This document shows, piece after piece, positions 1 through 13,718 of a DNA stretch of 64,000 nucleotides (the first letter of the stretch is position 1; each line of letters begins with the position of its first letter). The stretch spans positions 1 to 64,000 of the forward strand of contig CALVDP010000001.1 in assembly GCA_944326315.1 (NCBI GenBank), given 5' to 3'. The DNA is from an uncultured Bacteroidales bacterium. Lineage in GTDB: Bacteria; Bacteroidota; Bacteroidia; Bacteroidales; UBA932. The notes beneath the pieces were generated by a model. It was given only the letters and a program-made list of their open reading frames with translations. It was not told where the DNA came from and ran no database searches. The position numbers were made by a program, and so were the translations under genes.

Positions 1-264
1 GAGATCTACGTGCTGAAGAAAGACGAAGGTGGCCGTCATACTCCATTCCACAACCACTATCGTCCTCAGTTCTTCATCCGTACACTGGACATCACCGGAG
101 AGATCACTCTTCCAGAGGGAACTGAAATGGTTATGCCGGGTGACAACGTGACTATCACTGTTGAGCTCATCTACCCGGTAGCACTTAACGAAGGTCTGCG
201 TTTCGCAATCCGTGAAGGTGGACGTACCGTTGGTGCAGGACAGGTAACCAAGATTCTTGAATAA
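1..264 (+). CDS. tuf: Elongation factor Tu, C-terminal part (partial)
   Basis: The last 87 codons of elongation factor Tu, the GTPase that brings aminoacyl-tRNA to the ribosome. The gene begins before the window, so only the C-terminal beta-barrel (domain 3) is visible. Recognisable segments are [15 protein letters not shown] and the closing [16 protein letters not shown], all near-invariant in bacterial EF-Tu. It is followed by a strong hairpin terminator and then tRNA-Trp and secE, the normal Bacteroidota order. The G domain with its GTP-binding motifs lies outside the window and cannot be checked. Confidence 0.97.
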   Translation, partial: EIYVLKKDEGGRHTPFHNHYRPQFFIRTLDITGEITLPEGTEMVMPGDNVTITVELIYPVALNEGLRFAIREGGRTVGAGQVTKILE

Positions 265-284
265 TCTGTCTTACGACATATTTC

Positions 285-318
285 AGAGGGGTGTCCTCAA
301 TGTGACACCCCTCTTTTT
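285..318 (+). terminator. Rho-independent terminator after tuf
   Basis: A perfect 11-bp inverted repeat, AGAGGGGTGTC (285-295) and GACACCCCTCT (304-314), with an 8-base loop. The second arm runs directly into a T tract ending at 318. It starts 20 bases after the tuf stop codon and ends two bases before tRNA-Trp, so the tRNA and secE are either read through or transcribed from a start very close by. Confidence 0.9.
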
Positions 319-320
319 AC

Positions 321-391
321 AGGGGAATAGTATAAGGGTAGTACAGAGGTCTCCAAAACCTTTAGTCTGGGTTCGAATCCTGGTTCCCCTG
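321..391 (+). tRNA. tRNA-Trp (anticodon CCA)
   Basis: A complete cloverleaf can be folded by eye. The acceptor stem pairs AGGGGAA (321-327) with TTCCCCT (384-390) and G391 is the discriminator. The anticodon stem pairs 346-350 with 358-362 around the loop CTCCAAA, placing anticodon CCA at 353-355. The T arm has the loop TTCGAAT at 372-378. The 3' CCA is not encoded. A tRNA-Trp between tuf and secE is the usual arrangement in Bacteroidota. Confidence 0.95.
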
Positions 392-428
392 CAAATATCA
401 AAGGTTACGATTTGGTAATTGTTTAACA

Positions 429-460
429 GACATTGCATTAAGCTTCCAATTCGCAATGTC
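429..460 (+). other. Hairpin in the secE leader
   Basis: A perfect 8-bp inverted repeat, GACATTGC (429-436) and GCAATGTC (453-460), with a 16-base loop, ends 14 bases before the secE start codon. There is no T tract, so it does not look like a terminator. It could be a processing signal between tRNA-Trp and the secE mRNA or a chance structure. Confidence 0.4.
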
Positions 461-474
461 CATTACAAGTAAAG

Positions 475-663
475 ATGAGAAAGTTCATAAACTATCTAAA
501 AGAATCCTACACCGAGTTGACCAAGAAAGTATCCTGGCCTACTTGGGAGAAACTTCAGAGCTCAGCGATTCTCGTCATGATAGCTACGCTGGTCTTTGCG
601 GTTGTCATTTTCGCTATGGACTTTGCATTCCGTCATCTGATGACTTTCATCTACACCATGTAA
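475..663 (+). CDS. secE: Preprotein translocase subunit SecE
   Basis: A 62-residue single-span inner-membrane protein, the small essential subunit of the SecYEG channel. The sequence has the family's short amphipathic cytoplasmic helix with ELTKKVSWPTWEKL at about residues 14-27, where the VxWPT signature is diagnostic, followed by one hydrophobic segment (about 30-58). The length fits the short one-helix SecE of most bacteria rather than the three-helix enterobacterial form. A longer overlapping reading frame starting at 456 is only a shadow. nusG follows after 12 bases, so the two are co-transcribed. Confidence 0.96.
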   Translation: MRKFINYLKESYTELTKKVSWPTWEKLQSSAILVMIATLVFAVVIFAMDFAFRHLMTFIYTM

Positions 664-675
664 TCAGTCTGTACT

Positions 676-1260
676 ATGAGTGAAAACAACAAGAAATGGT
701 ATGTGCTGAGAGCTGCGGGCGGAAAGGAGAAGAAAGCAAAGGAATATCTCGAAAAGGAGATAGAAAGATGCGGTCTTCAGGATTATGTATCACAAGTACT
801 TGTCCCTTCTGAAAAAATCTACAGGATCAAGGACGGAAAAAGAATCCAGCAGGAAAGACTTTTCTATCCGGGATACGTATTGATTGAAGCGGAACTGACA
901 GGAGAACTGCAGTACATAATCAGGAACGAGGTTCCGCACATGTCCGGCTTTCTTACCGAGAAAAGGGATGTCAGCCGCGGGTCTGGAAAGATCCAGGAGG
1001 AGAAAGTCCCTGTACCGCTTAGGGAATCCGAAGTAAAAAGGATTCTCGGTGAACATGACGAGATGACTGCCAGCGAAGGCGAGACGGTTGTCGACTACAA
1101 TGTCGGCGATGCAGTCAAGATAACTGACGGTCCATTCAGCGGCTTTGACGGTACCGTGGAAGAGATTGTTGAGGACAGAAGCAAGATTAAGGTAATGGTT
1201 ATGATCTTTGGCAGGAAGACACTGCTCGAGCTCAACTTTACACAAGTAACTAAAGAATAA
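676..1260 (+). CDS. nusG: Transcription termination/antitermination factor NusG
   Basis: NusG binds RNA polymerase, suppresses pausing and links it to Rho or ribosomal protein S10. The 194-residue protein has the N-terminal NGN domain beginning with [20 protein letters not shown] and containing [11 protein letters not shown] (about residues 62-72). A C-terminal KOW domain follows (about 143-175, [19 protein letters not shown]) and ends in the typical [10 protein letters not shown]. The linker between the domains (about residues 95-140) is charged and somewhat longer than in E. coli NusG. It lies between secE and rplK with gaps of 12 and 8 bases. Confidence 0.97.
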   Translation: MSENNKKWYVLRAAGGKEKKAKEYLEKEIERCGLQDYVSQVLVPSEKIYRIKDGKRIQQERLFYPGYVLIEAELTGELQYIIRNEVPHMSGFLTEKRDVSRGSGKIQEEKVPVPLRESEVKRILGEHDEMTASEGETVVDYNVGDAVKITDGPFSGFDGTVEEIVEDRSKIKVMVMIFGRKTLLELNFTQVTKE

Positions 1261-1268
1261 TCAAAATT

Positions 1269-1712
1269 ATGGCAAAAGAAGTTACCGGGTTTATCAAACT
1301 CCAGATCAAAGGTGGCGCAGCAAATCCATCACCTCCAGTAGGACCGGCCCTCGGTTCAAAAGGGTTGAACATAATGGATTTCTGCAAGCAGTTCAATGCC
1401 CGCACACAGGACAGCGCCGGGAAGGTATTGCCTGTAGTGATTACGGTCTACAGCGACAAGTCATTCTCATTCGAGGTAAAGCAGCCGCCGGTAGCCGTAC
1501 AGTTGAAAGAAGCTGCCAAGATATCAAAAGGTTCCGACCAGCCTAACAGGAACAAGGTCGCTACCATTACCTGGGATCAGGTAAAGGCAATTGCCGAGTC
1601 CAAAATGCCGGATCTTAATGCATTCACATTGAAATCAGCAATGACCATGGTAGCCGGAACAGCAAGAAGCATGGGTATCAAAGTCGAAGGGGAATTTCCT
1701 GCTGACATCTAA
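1269..1712 (+). CDS. rplK: 50S ribosomal protein L11
   Basis: L11 binds 23S rRNA at the GTPase-associated centre and is needed for the stringent response. The 147 residues match the family length. The N-terminal domain contains the conserved [17 protein letters not shown] segment (about residues 13-29) and [10 protein letters not shown]. The C-terminal rRNA-binding domain ends in a conserved [19 protein letters not shown] stretch. It sits directly upstream of rplA with a 14-base gap, the universal L11-L1 pair. Confidence 0.98.
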   Translation: MAKEVTGFIKLQIKGGAANPSPPVGPALGSKGLNIMDFCKQFNARTQDSAGKVLPVVITVYSDKSFSFEVKQPPVAVQLKEAAKISKGSDQPNRNKVATITWDQVKAIAESKMPDLNAFTLKSAMTMVAGTARSMGIKVEGEFPADI

Positions 1713-1726
1713 AAATCACACGCAAA

Positions 1727-2428
1727 ATGAGCAAACTTACAAAGAACCAGAAAATTGTCATGGCCAAATACGATGCGGCCAAGCAATATAAGCTTTCAGA
1801 AGCATGTGAAATTGTCAAGGAGATCACCTATACAAAGTTCGATGCTTCCATTGAGCTTTCTCTCAACCTCGGTGTCGATCCGCGTAAGGCAAACCAGATG
1901 GTACGTGGCGTGGTGACACTTCCGAACGGAACAGGAAAGCAGACAAGAGTCCTCGTCCTCTGTACTCCGGACAAGGAGACAGAAGCAAAGGAAGCCGGAG
2001 CCGACTATGTCGGACTTGATGAATACATCGATAAGATCAAGGGCGGCTGGACTGACGTGGATGTCATAATATGTACACCTTCAGTAATGGCCAAAGTAGG
2101 TGCCATAGGTAGGATACTCGGACCGAGAGGCCTGATGCCAAACCCTAAGACAGGTACGGTAACGATGGAAATCGGGAACGCGGTCAAAGAGGTGAAGGCA
2201 GGTAAGATAGACTTCAAGGTTGACAAGACAGGTATCATACATGCTGCAATCGGAAAGGTATCCTTCACTGCACAGCAGATCTGCGAAAACGCGCAGGAAC
2301 TGATTTCAGCCGTAATCAAGCTGAAACCGCAGTCACTGAAAGGAACTTACATGAAGGGTGCATCCTTATGCTCTACGATGAGTCCGGGAATACAGTTGGA
2401 CATCAAAACATTCAGTAGTGCTGAATAA
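1727..2428 (+). CDS. rplA: 50S ribosomal protein L1
   Basis: L1 forms the mobile stalk at the ribosomal E site. In many bacteria it also represses its own operon by binding the mRNA. The 233-residue length is typical. Conserved parts include [21 protein letters not shown] near residues 40-60, the [17 protein letters not shown] block that contacts rRNA (about residues 128-144), and [18 protein letters not shown] at the C-terminus. It follows rplK and precedes rplJ by 14 bases. A mimic of the rRNA site in the leader was not identified. Confidence 0.98.
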   Translation: MSKLTKNQKIVMAKYDAAKQYKLSEACEIVKEITYTKFDASIELSLNLGVDPRKANQMVRGVVTLPNGTGKQTRVLVLCTPDKETEAKEAGADYVGLDEYIDKIKGGWTDVDVIICTPSVMAKVGAIGRILGPRGLMPNPKTGTVTMEIGNAVKEVKAGKIDFKVDKTGIIHAAIGKVSFTAQQICENAQELISAVIKLKPQSLKGTYMKGASLCSTMSPGIQLDIKTFSSAE

Positions 2429-2442
2429 TAAAATTCAATGTT

Positions 2443-2967
2443 ATGAGAAAAGAAGAAAAAGCACAGATACTTGAATCAATTGCAGCACAAATCCAGGAAA
2501 CTCCTAATTTCTACATTACGGATATTTCCGGACTGAATGCTGAGCAGACTGCAAAACTCCGCCGCGACTGTTTCGAAAAGGACATCAAGCTCGTTGTAGT
2601 GAAGAACACACTTTTCTACAAGGCTGTAGAGAACCTTGGCAATGAGGAGGCAAAACAGCTGCTCGGGACACTTGAAGGACCGACAGCTATAATGTATACT
2701 GTTACGCCTAATGCACCTGCCAAACTCATCAAGAAGTATGCAGACGAAGGAAGCGAAAAACCGGCCCTTAAAGGAGCATACGTGCAGGAATGCGCATTCG
2801 TAGGAGCAGACAAGATCGGAGAACTCTGCAACATCAAGTCCCGCGAGGAACTTATCGGCGACATCATCGGACTGCTCCAGTCTCCTGCAAGGAATGTCGT
2901 ATCTGCCCTTCAGTCGGCAGGCGGCAAGCTGGCAGGCATCGTCAAGACACTTTCAGAAAGAGAATAA
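2443..2967 (+). CDS. rplJ: 50S ribosomal protein L10
   Basis: L10 anchors the L7/L12 dimers that recruit translation factors to the ribosome. The 174-residue protein starts MRKEEKAQILESIAAQI and shows the expected FYITDISGLNAEQTAKLRR and VVVKNTLFYKAVE segments in the rRNA-binding N-terminal domain. The C-terminal helix that binds L12 dimers ends LQSAGGKLAGIVKTLSERE. It is followed after 29 bases by rplL, the fixed L10-L12 order. Confidence 0.98.
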   Translation: MRKEEKAQILESIAAQIQETPNFYITDISGLNAEQTAKLRRDCFEKDIKLVVVKNTLFYKAVENLGNEEAKQLLGTLEGPTAIMYTVTPNAPAKLIKKYADEGSEKPALKGAYVQECAFVGADKIGELCNIKSREELIGDIIGLLQSPARNVVSALQSAGGKLAGIVKTLSERE

Positions 2968-2996
2968 GAATAATAACAATTTAAACAAATACAATT

Positions 2997-3377
2997 ATGG
3001 CAGATATTAAAGCACTTGCAGAAGAGTTGGTAAACCTTTCTGTGAAAGACGTACAGGAATTGGCAAAAATCCTCAAAGAGGAGTATGGAATCGAGCCGGC
3101 AGCTGCTGCAGTAGCAGTAGCAGGTCCTGCAGCAGGCGCAGGTGAGGCTGCAGCTGCAGAGCAGACTGAATTCGATGTTATCCTCAAGTCAGCTGGCCAG
3201 GCTAAGCTTGGTGTCGTAAAGGCTGTCAAGGACATCACCGCCCTCGGTCTTAAAGAGGCCAAGGATCTGGTAGACAAGGCACCTGACGCAGTGATCAAGG
3301 AGAAAGTATCGAAGGCAGAGGCTGAGCAGATCAAGGCTACCCTCGAAGAGGCTGGAGCTGAAGTTGAGATTAAATAG
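2997..3377 (+). CDS. rplL: 50S ribosomal protein L7/L12
   Basis: The acidic stalk protein that stimulates the translational GTPases. Its 126 residues show the N-terminal dimerisation domain ([20 protein letters not shown]), an Ala-rich hinge with several AAA/AVA runs at about residues 36-58, and a C-terminal domain containing [20 protein letters not shown] and [13 protein letters not shown], the helix that contacts factors. A strong hairpin lies between this gene and rpoB. Confidence 0.98.
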   Translation: MADIKALAEELVNLSVKDVQELAKILKEEYGIEPAAAAVAVAGPAAGAGEAAAAEQTEFDVILKSAGQAKLGVVKAVKDITALGLKEAKDLVDKAPDAVIKEKVSKAEAEQIKATLEEAGAEVEIK

Positions 3378-3410
3378 TTTCAACTATCCCCTGATGGGGG
3401 CAACGATTCA

Positions 3411-3444
3411 GGTTTAGGGCCAGAATACGACCCTAAACCTTTTT
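3411..3444 (+). terminator. Hairpin with T tract between rplL and rpoB (likely attenuator)
   Basis: A perfect 9-bp stem, GGTTTAGGG (3411-3419) and CCCTAAACC (3431-3439), is followed at once by five T residues (3440-3444). It lies in the 105-base gap between rplL and rpoB. In E. coli an attenuator at the same place lowers rpoBC transcription relative to the ribosomal genes. The same role is inferred here, because no full promoter is evident between the hairpin and rpoB. Confidence 0.8.
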
Positions 3445-3482
3445 GTCGTATCTAGTTTTTCTCTTAACCAAAAGGCAGAAAG

Positions 3483-7304
<3,822 letters not shown>

Positions 7305-7332
7305 TTTACAGACAATTTGAAATTTTAGGAAT

Positions 7333-10300
7333 ATGCCGACTTTTAATAAAGAAAACAAGGTTAAAAGCAATTTCGAAAGAATCAGCATCTCACTCGCTTC
7401 ACCTGAGGACATCAAGGCAAGGTCCTCAGGAGAGGTCCTGAAGCCTGAGACGGTCAATTACAGGACTTACAAGCCTGAGAGGGACGGACTGTTCTGTGAG
7501 AAGATTTTCGGTCCTACAAAAGATTACGAGTGCCACTGCGGCAAATACAAGAGAATCCGTTACCGCGGTATCGTCTGCGACCGTTGCGGCGTGGAGGTCA
7601 CTGAGAAGAAGGTCAGAAGGGAAAGGATGGGACACATCGAACTTACGGTACCGGTAGCGCATATCTGGTACTTCAAGTCATCCCCGAACAAGATAGCCGC
7701 CCTTCTCGGCATACCTGCCAAGAAGCTTGAAGCAGTGATATATTATGAGAAGTATATCGTCATCAACCCGGGTACTACCGGGAGAGAGAAGCTTGAGCTC
7801 CTGGCCGAAGAAGAATATCTTGACATAATCGATTCGATACCGGAGAACCAGAACCTGCCTAATGACGACCCTGAGAAGTTCAGGGCAGGAATGGGAGCCG
7901 AAGCCATATACGAACTTCTGAAAGAGATCGATGTGGACGAACTCGCCAAGGAACTCCGTGAAAGGATGATGAAGGAGACCTCGCAGCAGAGGAGGACTGA
8001 AGCCCTCAAGAGGCTGAGCATCGTGAAATGGTTCCAGGAGTCCAAGGGCATCAACAAGCCTGAATGGATGATCCTCAAGAACATACCGGTGATCCCGCCT
8101 GATCTCCGTCCGCTTGTGCCGCTTGACGGAGGCCGTTTCGCGACGTCCGACCTGAATGACCTCTACAGGAGAGTCATCATCAGGAACAACAGGCTCAAGA
8201 GGCTGATCGAGATAAAGGCTCCCGAGGTCATCCTCAGGAACGAAAAGCGTATGCTGCAGGAAGCCGTAGACTCGCTTTTCGACAATTCCAAGAAGTCAAA
8301 TGCAGTGAAAAGCGAGGCCAACAGGGCGCTGAAATCACTGTCTGACAGCCTCAAGGGAAAACAGGGACGTTTCCGCCAGAACCTGCTGGGAAAACGTGTG
8401 GACTACTCCGCACGTTCCGTAATCGTGGTGGGTCCGGAACTCAAGATGCACGAATGCGGTCTGCCTAAGTTCATGGCAGCAGAACTGTACAAGCCGTTCA
8501 TCATCAGGAAACTGATCGAACGCGGCATTGTCAAGACAGTGAAATCCGCCAAGAAGATAGTGGACAGGAAGGATCCGGTGATCTGGGATATCCTTGAAAA
8601 CGTGATGAAGGGCCATCCTGTACTGCTCAACCGTGCACCGACACTTCACAGGCTCGGTATCCAGGCTTTCCAGCCGAAGATGATAGAAGGCAAGGCCATC
8701 CAGCTCCACCCGCTCGCATGTACGGCATTCAACGCCGACTTCGACGGAGACCAGATGGCGGTACATCTTCCGCTCGGCAATGCGGCAATCCTGGAGGCTC
8801 AGCTCCTGATGCTCGGATCACACAATATCCTCAACCCTGCCAACGGCACCCCTATTACAGTGCCGTCACAGGACATGGTGCTCGGACTTTACTATATCTC
8901 CAAGCCGCGTGCAGGGGCGAAAGGCGAAGGCATGAACTTCTATGGTCCAGAGGAAGTGATAATCGCGCTCAACGAGAAGGCCATTGACATCCATGCCTCC
9001 ATCAACGTGAGACTTCCGAAGAACAAGATGGACCTTTCTGAAGGATACACGATGGTAAACACCACCCCGGGAAGGATCATCGTGAACCAGATGGTTCCGG
9101 ACGAGGTGCCGTACATAAACGAGATACTTGGAAAGAAATCCCTCAGGAAGATCATTTCCGTGGTGATCAAGAACACAGGTATCGCGCGTACGGCACAGTT
9201 CCTCGACGACATCAAGAATCTGGGATACACGATGGCATTCAAGGGAGGTCTTTCATTCAACCTCGGCGATGTCATCATACCTGAAGAGAAGCAGTCCCTG
9301 ATCGAGAACGGATACAAGACCGTAGAGTCCATCAAGAACAACTTCTCAATGGGTTTCATCACGAACAACGAGCGTTACAACAAGGTGATCGACCTGTGGA
9401 CATCCATAGACAACAAGATCACAAGCATCGTGGAGAAACAGATATCGAACGACCAGCAGGGCTTCAACCCTGTCTACATGATGCTGGATTCCGGTGCGCG
9501 TGGATCAACACAGCAGATCAAACAGCTCTGCGGCATGCGTGGTCTTATGGCGAAGCCTCAGAAATCAGGTGCACAGGGAGCCGAGATCATCGAGAACCCT
9601 ATCATATCCAACCTTAAGGAAGGTATGACGGTGCTTGAATACTTCATCTCCACACACGGAGCACGTAAAGGTCTTGCCGATACCGCACTGAAGACGGCGG
9701 ATGCAGGATATCTGACCAGACGACTTGTCGATGTATCTCATGACGTGATCATCAACGAGGAAGACTGCGGCACACTCAGAGGTCTTATCGCCACTGCCAT
9801 CAAGAGCAAGGACGAGATCGTGGAATCACTCGGGGAAAGGATACTCGGAAGGACATCCGTACACGATATCTTCAACCCGCTCACAGGCGAGCTCATACTG
9901 CCTGCCGGCGAGGAGATCACGGAAGACATCGCTGCCAAGATAGAATCCCTGCCTATCGAGCAGGTGGAAATCCGCTCTGTGCTCACCTGTGAATCACGCA
10001 AGGGCGTGTGCGCCAAGTGCTACGGAAGGAACCTTGCATCCGGCAGGATGGTGGAGAAGGGCGAAGTGGTCGGCGTGATTGCCGCACAGTCCATCGGAGA
10101 GCCTGGTACACAGCTTACGCTCCGTACATTCCACGTCGGAGGTACTGCGTCCAGCACAGCATCCGAAAGCTCCATCACTTCCAAGTATGAAGGCAAGCTC
10201 GAATACGATGAACTCAGGACCATACAGAGGATCTCTGACGACGGTTCCGTACAGGATGTCGTGGTCAGCCGGACGACCGAGCTGCGCATTATAGACGAGA

Positions 10301-11580
10301 ACACAGGCATCACATATTCGCAGTACGATGTGCCATACGGCTCCGTACTCTACAAGAAAGACGGGGACAAGGTCAAGAAAGGGGACCTCATCTGCGAATG
10401 GGATGCATACAACGCTATTACTATCATCGAGGCTGCCGGTAAGGCACGTTTCGACAGCATGATAGACGGTGTGACATTCCGTGAGGAGATGGCTGACGAA
10501 TACTCCCTCAACAGGGACAAGGTCATCATCGAGTCAAGGGACAAGTCCAAGAACCCGACAATCAACATCATCGACGAGAACGGCGAAAGCAAGAAGCAGT
10601 ACAACCTGCCTGTAGGAGCCCACGTCATGGTGAACGACGGCGACGACCTCAAGGTCGGAGACATCATCATCAAGATCCCTCGTGCAATCGGAAAGTCAAG
10701 CGATATCACAGGTGGTCTGCCACGTGTGACCGAGCTTTTCGAAGCCCGCAACCCGTCAAACCCGGCAATCGTGTCCGAAATCAACGGCGAAGTGATCATG
10801 GGCAAGATCAAGCGAGGCAACAGGGAGATCATCATCAAGAGCAAGTCAGGCCAGGAAAAGAGATACCTCGTACCTCTTACCAAGCAGATACTTGTCCAGG
10901 AGAACGACTACGTGAAGGCCGGAATGAGGCTTTCAGACGGTGCCGTCTCCCCTACCGATATCCTCGACATCCTCGGGCCTATCAAAGTCCAGGAATACAT
11001 TGTCAATGAGATCCAGGAGGTGTACCGTCTCCAGGGTGTGAAGATTAATGACAAACACTTCGAGATCATCGTAAGGCAGATGATGAGGAAAGTGCAGATC
11101 AACGATCCGGGCGACACTGACTTCCTTCCGGAAGAGCTTGTGGACAAATGGGTATTCATGGACACCAACGACAATATCTACGGCAAGTTCATCATTACCG
11201 ATGCCGGCGATTCCGAGAAGTATTCTGTCGGTCAGATCATTTCCGCACGCGAGATGAGAAGCGAGAATTCTTCCCTCGAAAGACAGGGCATGAAGATGAT
11301 GGTACTCCGCGAGGCCAAGCCGGCAACGGCAAGCCAGGTACTCCAGGGAATCACACGTGCAGCACTGAAGACAAACAGCTTCATATCAGCAGCATCATTC
11401 CAGGAGACTACCAAGGTGCTCAGCGAGGCTGCAATCAGAGGCCGTGTGGATACTCTCGAAGGACTTAAGGAAAATGTCATCTGCGGACACGCCATCCCGG
11501 CTGGTACCGGCCAGAAAGAGTTCCAGGAAATCCTGGTGGCTCCTATGGAGGAATACCAGAAGGCGATGAGCAATCTGTAG
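7333..11580 (+). CDS. rpoC: DNA-directed RNA polymerase subunit beta'
   Basis: The largest RNA polymerase subunit, 1415 residues. The N-terminal zinc site has C67, C69, C82 and C85 (ECHCGKYKR...CDRCG). The magnesium-binding catalytic loop [12 protein letters not shown] lies at residues 467-478, with D469, D471 and D473 as the metal ligands. The second zinc site is C812, C886, C893 and C896. Bridge-helix and trigger-loop segments are intact (for example [16 protein letters not shown]). It closes the operon; a weak hairpin follows. Confidence 0.99.
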   Translation: MPTFNKENKVKSNFERISISLASPEDIKARSSGEVLKPETVNYRTYKPERDGLFCEKIFGPTKDYECHCGKYKRIRYRGIVCDRCGVEVTEKKVRRERMGHIELTVPVAHIWYFKSSPNKIAALLGIPAKKLEAVIYYEKYIVINPGTTGREKLELLAEEEYLDIIDSIPENQNLPNDDPEKFRAGMGAEAIYELLKEIDVDELAKELRERMMKETSQQRRTEALKRLSIVKWFQESKGINKPEWMILKNIPVIPPDLRPLVPLDGGRFATSDLNDLYRRVIIRNNRLKRLIEIKAPEVILRNEKRMLQEAVDSLFDNSKKSNAVKSEANRALKSLSDSLKGKQGRFRQNLLGKRVDYSARSVIVVGPELKMHECGLPKFMAAELYKPFIIRKLIERGIVKTVKSAKKIVDRKDPVIWDILENVMKGHPVLLNRAPTLHRLGIQAFQPKMIEGKAIQLHPLACTAFNADFDGDQMAVHLPLGNAAILEAQLLMLGSHNILNPANGTPITVPSQDMVLGLYYISKPRAGAKGEGMNFYGPEEVIIALNEKAIDIHASINVRLPKNKMDLSEGYTMVNTTPGRIIVNQMVPDEVPYINEILGKKSLRKIISVVIKNTGIARTAQFLDDIKNLGYTMAFKGGLSFNLGDVIIPEEKQSLIENGYKTVESIKNNFSMGFITNNERYNKVIDLWTSIDNKITSIVEKQISNDQQGFNPVYMMLDSGARGSTQQIKQLCGMRGLMAKPQKSGAQGAEIIENPIISNLKEGMTVLEYFISTHGARKGLADTALKTADAGYLTRRLVDVSHDVIINEEDCGTLRGLIATAIKSKDEIVESLGERILGRTSVHDIFNPLTGELILPAGEEITEDIAAKIESLPIEQVEIRSVLTCESRKGVCAKCYGRNLASGRMVEKGEVVGVIAAQSIGEPGTQLTLRTFHVGGTASSTASESSITSKYEGKLEYDELRTIQRISDDGSVQDVVVSRTTELRIIDENTGITYSQYDVPYGSVLYKKDGDKVKKGDLICEWDAYNAITIIEAAGKARFDSMIDGVTFREEMADEYSLNRDKVIIESRDKSKNPTINIIDENGESKKQYNLPVGAHVMVNDGDDLKVGDIIIKIPRAIGKSSDITGGLPRVTELFEARNPSNPAIVSEINGEVIMGKIKRGNREIIIKSKSGQEKRYLVPLTKQILVQENDYVKAGMRLSDGAVSPTDILDILGPIKVQEYIVNEIQEVYRLQGVKINDKHFEIIVRQMMRKVQINDPGDTDFLPEELVDKWVFMDTNDNIYGKFIITDAGDSEKYSVGQIISAREMRSENSSLERQGMKMMVLREAKPATASQVLQGITRAALKTNSFISAASFQETTKVLSEAAIRGRVDTLEGLKENVICGHAIPAGTGQKEFQEILVAPMEEYQKAMSNL

Positions 11581-11620
11581 CGGACATATCAGCAGAATAC
11601 CACTTACGGTACATATATTC

Positions 11621-11658
11621 AGGAAGGACCTGCCCGGCAACGGGATCGGGTCCTTTCT
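11621..11658 (+). terminator. Candidate terminator after rpoC
   Basis: AGGAAGGACC (11621-11630) pairs with GGTCCTTTCT (11649-11658) over ten positions with one G-T pair, and the loop contains a further CCCG/CGGG helix. There is no T run directly after the stem (ATTCTG follows), so it is a strong hairpin but an imperfect intrinsic terminator. A T-rich stretch begins only at 11681. Confidence 0.55.
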
Positions 11659-11688
11659 GATTCTGTACCCGGAGTCCGTGTTTTTTAT

Positions 11689-11696
11689 TATTTTTG
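11689..11696 (+). promoter_or_regulatory. Candidate -7 promoter element for the GH42 gene
   Basis: TATTTTTG matches the Bacteroidota -7 consensus TAnnTTTG and ends 15 bases before the chosen ATG. A clear TTTG -33 element at the usual 19-21 base spacing was not found, so the call is tentative and implies a very short leader. Confidence 0.35.
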
Positions 11697-11711
11697 AAGA
11701 AAATTTCCGGA

Positions 11712-13718
11712 ATGAAAAAGTTATTTCTGACAATGGCACTGGCATTTACAGCGATGACAGCCGCACCTGCCCAGGAAACGGAATACCCGATGGTAGGCGC
11801 CCAGATATTCATCGAGCCGGGGCAGACACGCGAAAATATCGACAGATTCTTCAGCACGATGGAAGAAGAAGGTATGGAGACAGGCAGGATCAGGATGATG
11901 GGCTCACATATCATGAAGGAAGACGGGACAAGCGACTTCAGCCTGTATGACCAGGCATTCGAATCCGCGGAAAGGCACGGGGTCAGGCTCTTCGCCACGC
12001 TTTTCCCTCCCACTGACGAACTGAATGACATAGGAGGCTTCAAGTTCCCGTCATCACGCGCACATCTGGAAGAAATAAGGGAATACATAAGGCTTGTGGT
12101 GAGTCATTTCTCCGGCAAACCGGCATTGTACGCCTGGGTACTGCAGAACGAGCCGGGGCTTGACGGGACAGAAATCACGCAGAACGACCTCTCAGACTCT
12201 GTCAGAGCCTCGTTTGTAAAAGAATACGGGAGCTACAGGCGCGACGAAGGATATCTGGACGCAGACTTCAGTGAAGACATGTTCAAAGTCTATTACACGT
12301 CATGGTATCTCAGATGGATAGCTGCGGAAGTAAGAAAATATGACAAGGTGCATTACATGCATATAAATCCGCACGCCATATTCGAGACTCTGCCGCAATA
12401 CGATTTCAAGGCCTATGAAGAATTCCTGACCTCTCTCGGGGCATCAATCCATCCGAGCTGGCATTTCGGATATTTCACCAGGGACAGATACAGCCTCGGA
12501 GTCTCTGTGATGTCCGACATCATCCGTTCTGGCGCCGGGAAGAATCCGTTCTGGATCACCGAGCTGCAAGGCGGAGGAGTCATATCCAGCGGACGTGTGC
12601 TGCTGTGCCCTACGGCAGCGGAGACGAGACAATGGCTGTGGACAGGAATAGGAGCAGGGGCAGAAGGAGTGATTTTCTGGTCTCTGAACCCTCGCGCAGC
12701 AGTGAAGGAGGCAGGAGAATGGGGCCTGCTGGACTATCTTGGGGAGCCGTCCGACAGGATGCAGGCAGCTGCGGATGTCATCAGGACAGTCAAAGGACAC
12801 AGCGAATTCTTCAAGGGGCACAGGCCTGCGGAAAGCGGGATTGCCATACTTTACAGCAGGGAAGCCATTATCGCAGCCAAGGCAAACGAACTTGATACGA
12901 CGGTGATAGAAGGCAGGAAGGCATCCTCGGTAATGAAATCAGCGGTATCGGCATACGAAGCCATAGCGTCATCCGGGATAACGGCAGACATCATGGACAT
13001 TGAGAGATTCACACCGGATGCAGGGAAATACCCTGTGGCCATATTGCCGGACATGATATCATTGTCCTCGGAAAGCATAAACCTTATGGAAGAATACGTC
13101 AGGAGCGGAGGCAAACTCATCGTCACTGGGATGACAGGCTACTTCGACGAATACATGCGGTGCCGGTTCGTGACAGGATTCCCGTTAAGGGAATGTTTCG
13201 GCGGGACGGTGAAGGAATTCAAGGTAAGGGAACATCTGTTCGACATCGCCGGGGCGGACGGGAAGAAGCCGGTGCTGACAGGTCATGTCTGGATGGGGAC
13301 CATACACAATGACACCGGAGTGCCGGTAAGCATGTGCGGAGATGAGGTGACAGGCATAAGGAACAGTTACGGGAAAGGCTCGGTGGTCTGGATACCTTCG
13401 ATGGCAGACCTCGGCAGCTGGATATCGGGAGACGGAAGACTTGCGGAATTCTACAGGTCGGAATGCATAGACAGTATCAATGAGGATTATCCGCTGTATT
13501 TCAACAGGCCGTATCGCGGCATACTGATGCGCCTGCTCGAGAACGGAGACGAGACAATGGCGATAGTGGTGAACAGCAATCCCGGCAAAGAGACGATACG
13601 GTTCTGTCATCCTGCCGGGGAAACTGAAATGATATATGGTGAGGGCAAGGTCTCAAGGACCTCAGTCACTGTTCCTGCAAATGATGTCGTAGTGTTCATG
13701 TTCAGGAAAGGTCAGTAA
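11712..13718 (+). CDS. Secreted GH42-type glycoside hydrolase (beta-galactosidase-like)
   Basis: A predicted exported glycosidase of 668 residues. The ATG at 11712 gives a clean signal peptide (MKKLFLTMALAFTAMTAAPAQ), better than the TTG six codons upstream. The N-terminal half reads as a TIM barrel: WVLQNEPG supplies the acid/base glutamate at E147 and WITELQGGG the likely nucleophile at E284, the two-glutamate clan GH-A arrangement used by GH42. After that come IFWSLNPR and a Rossmann-like middle domain (about residues 380-530, VAILPDMISLSS, VRSGGKLIVTG) resembling the GH42 trimerisation domain. A small C-terminal beta domain closes it. Substrate cannot be told; many relatives act on beta-galactosides. 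Its 3' end overlaps the convergent lipoprotein gene by 7 bases. Confidence 0.75.
   Translation: MKKLFLTMALAFTAMTAAPAQETEYPMVGAQIFIEPGQTRENIDRFFSTMEEEGMETGRIRMMGSHIMKEDGTSDFSLYDQAFESAERHGVRLFATLFPPTDELNDIGGFKFPSSRAHLEEIREYIRLVVSHFSGKPALYAWVLQNEPGLDGTEITQNDLSDSVRASFVKEYGSYRRDEGYLDADFSEDMFKVYYTSWYLRWIAAEVRKYDKVHYMHINPHAIFETLPQYDFKAYEEFLTSLGASIHPSWHFGYFTRDRYSLGVSVMSDIIRSGAGKNPFWITELQGGGVISSGRVLLCPTAAETRQWLWTGIGAGAEGVIFWSLNPRAAVKEAGEWGLLDYLGEPSDRMQAAADVIRTVKGHSEFFKGHRPAESGIAILYSREAIIAAKANELDTTVIEGRKASSVMKSAVSAYEAIASSGITADIMDIERFTPDAGKYPVAILPDMISLSSESINLMEEYVRSGGKLIVTGMTGYFDEYMRCRFVTGFPLRECFGGTVKEFKVREHLFDIAGADGKKPVLTGHVWMGTIHNDTGVPVSMCGDEVTGIRNSYGKGSVVWIPSMADLGSWISGDGRLAEFYRSECIDSINEDYPLYFNRPYRGILMRLLENGDETMAIVVNSNPGKETIRFCHPAGETEMIYGEGKVSRTSVTVPANDVVVFMFRKGQ

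Noticed and set aside
285..318. Possible fifth copy of the intergenic repeat at the tuf terminator
   Set aside because: Only the short GACACCCCTCTT stretch resembles the repeat's GTCACCCCTCTTAA; none of the other hairpins or flanks is present, and the terminator explains the sequence.
456..683. Overlapping 75-codon frame across secE
   Set aside because: It is out of frame with the evident SecE protein and lacks any motif or membrane span.
790..1245. Long minus-strand open frame opposite nusG
   Set aside because: It is a shadow of the nusG coding sequence with no recognisable motif; the plus strand encodes an unmistakable NusG.
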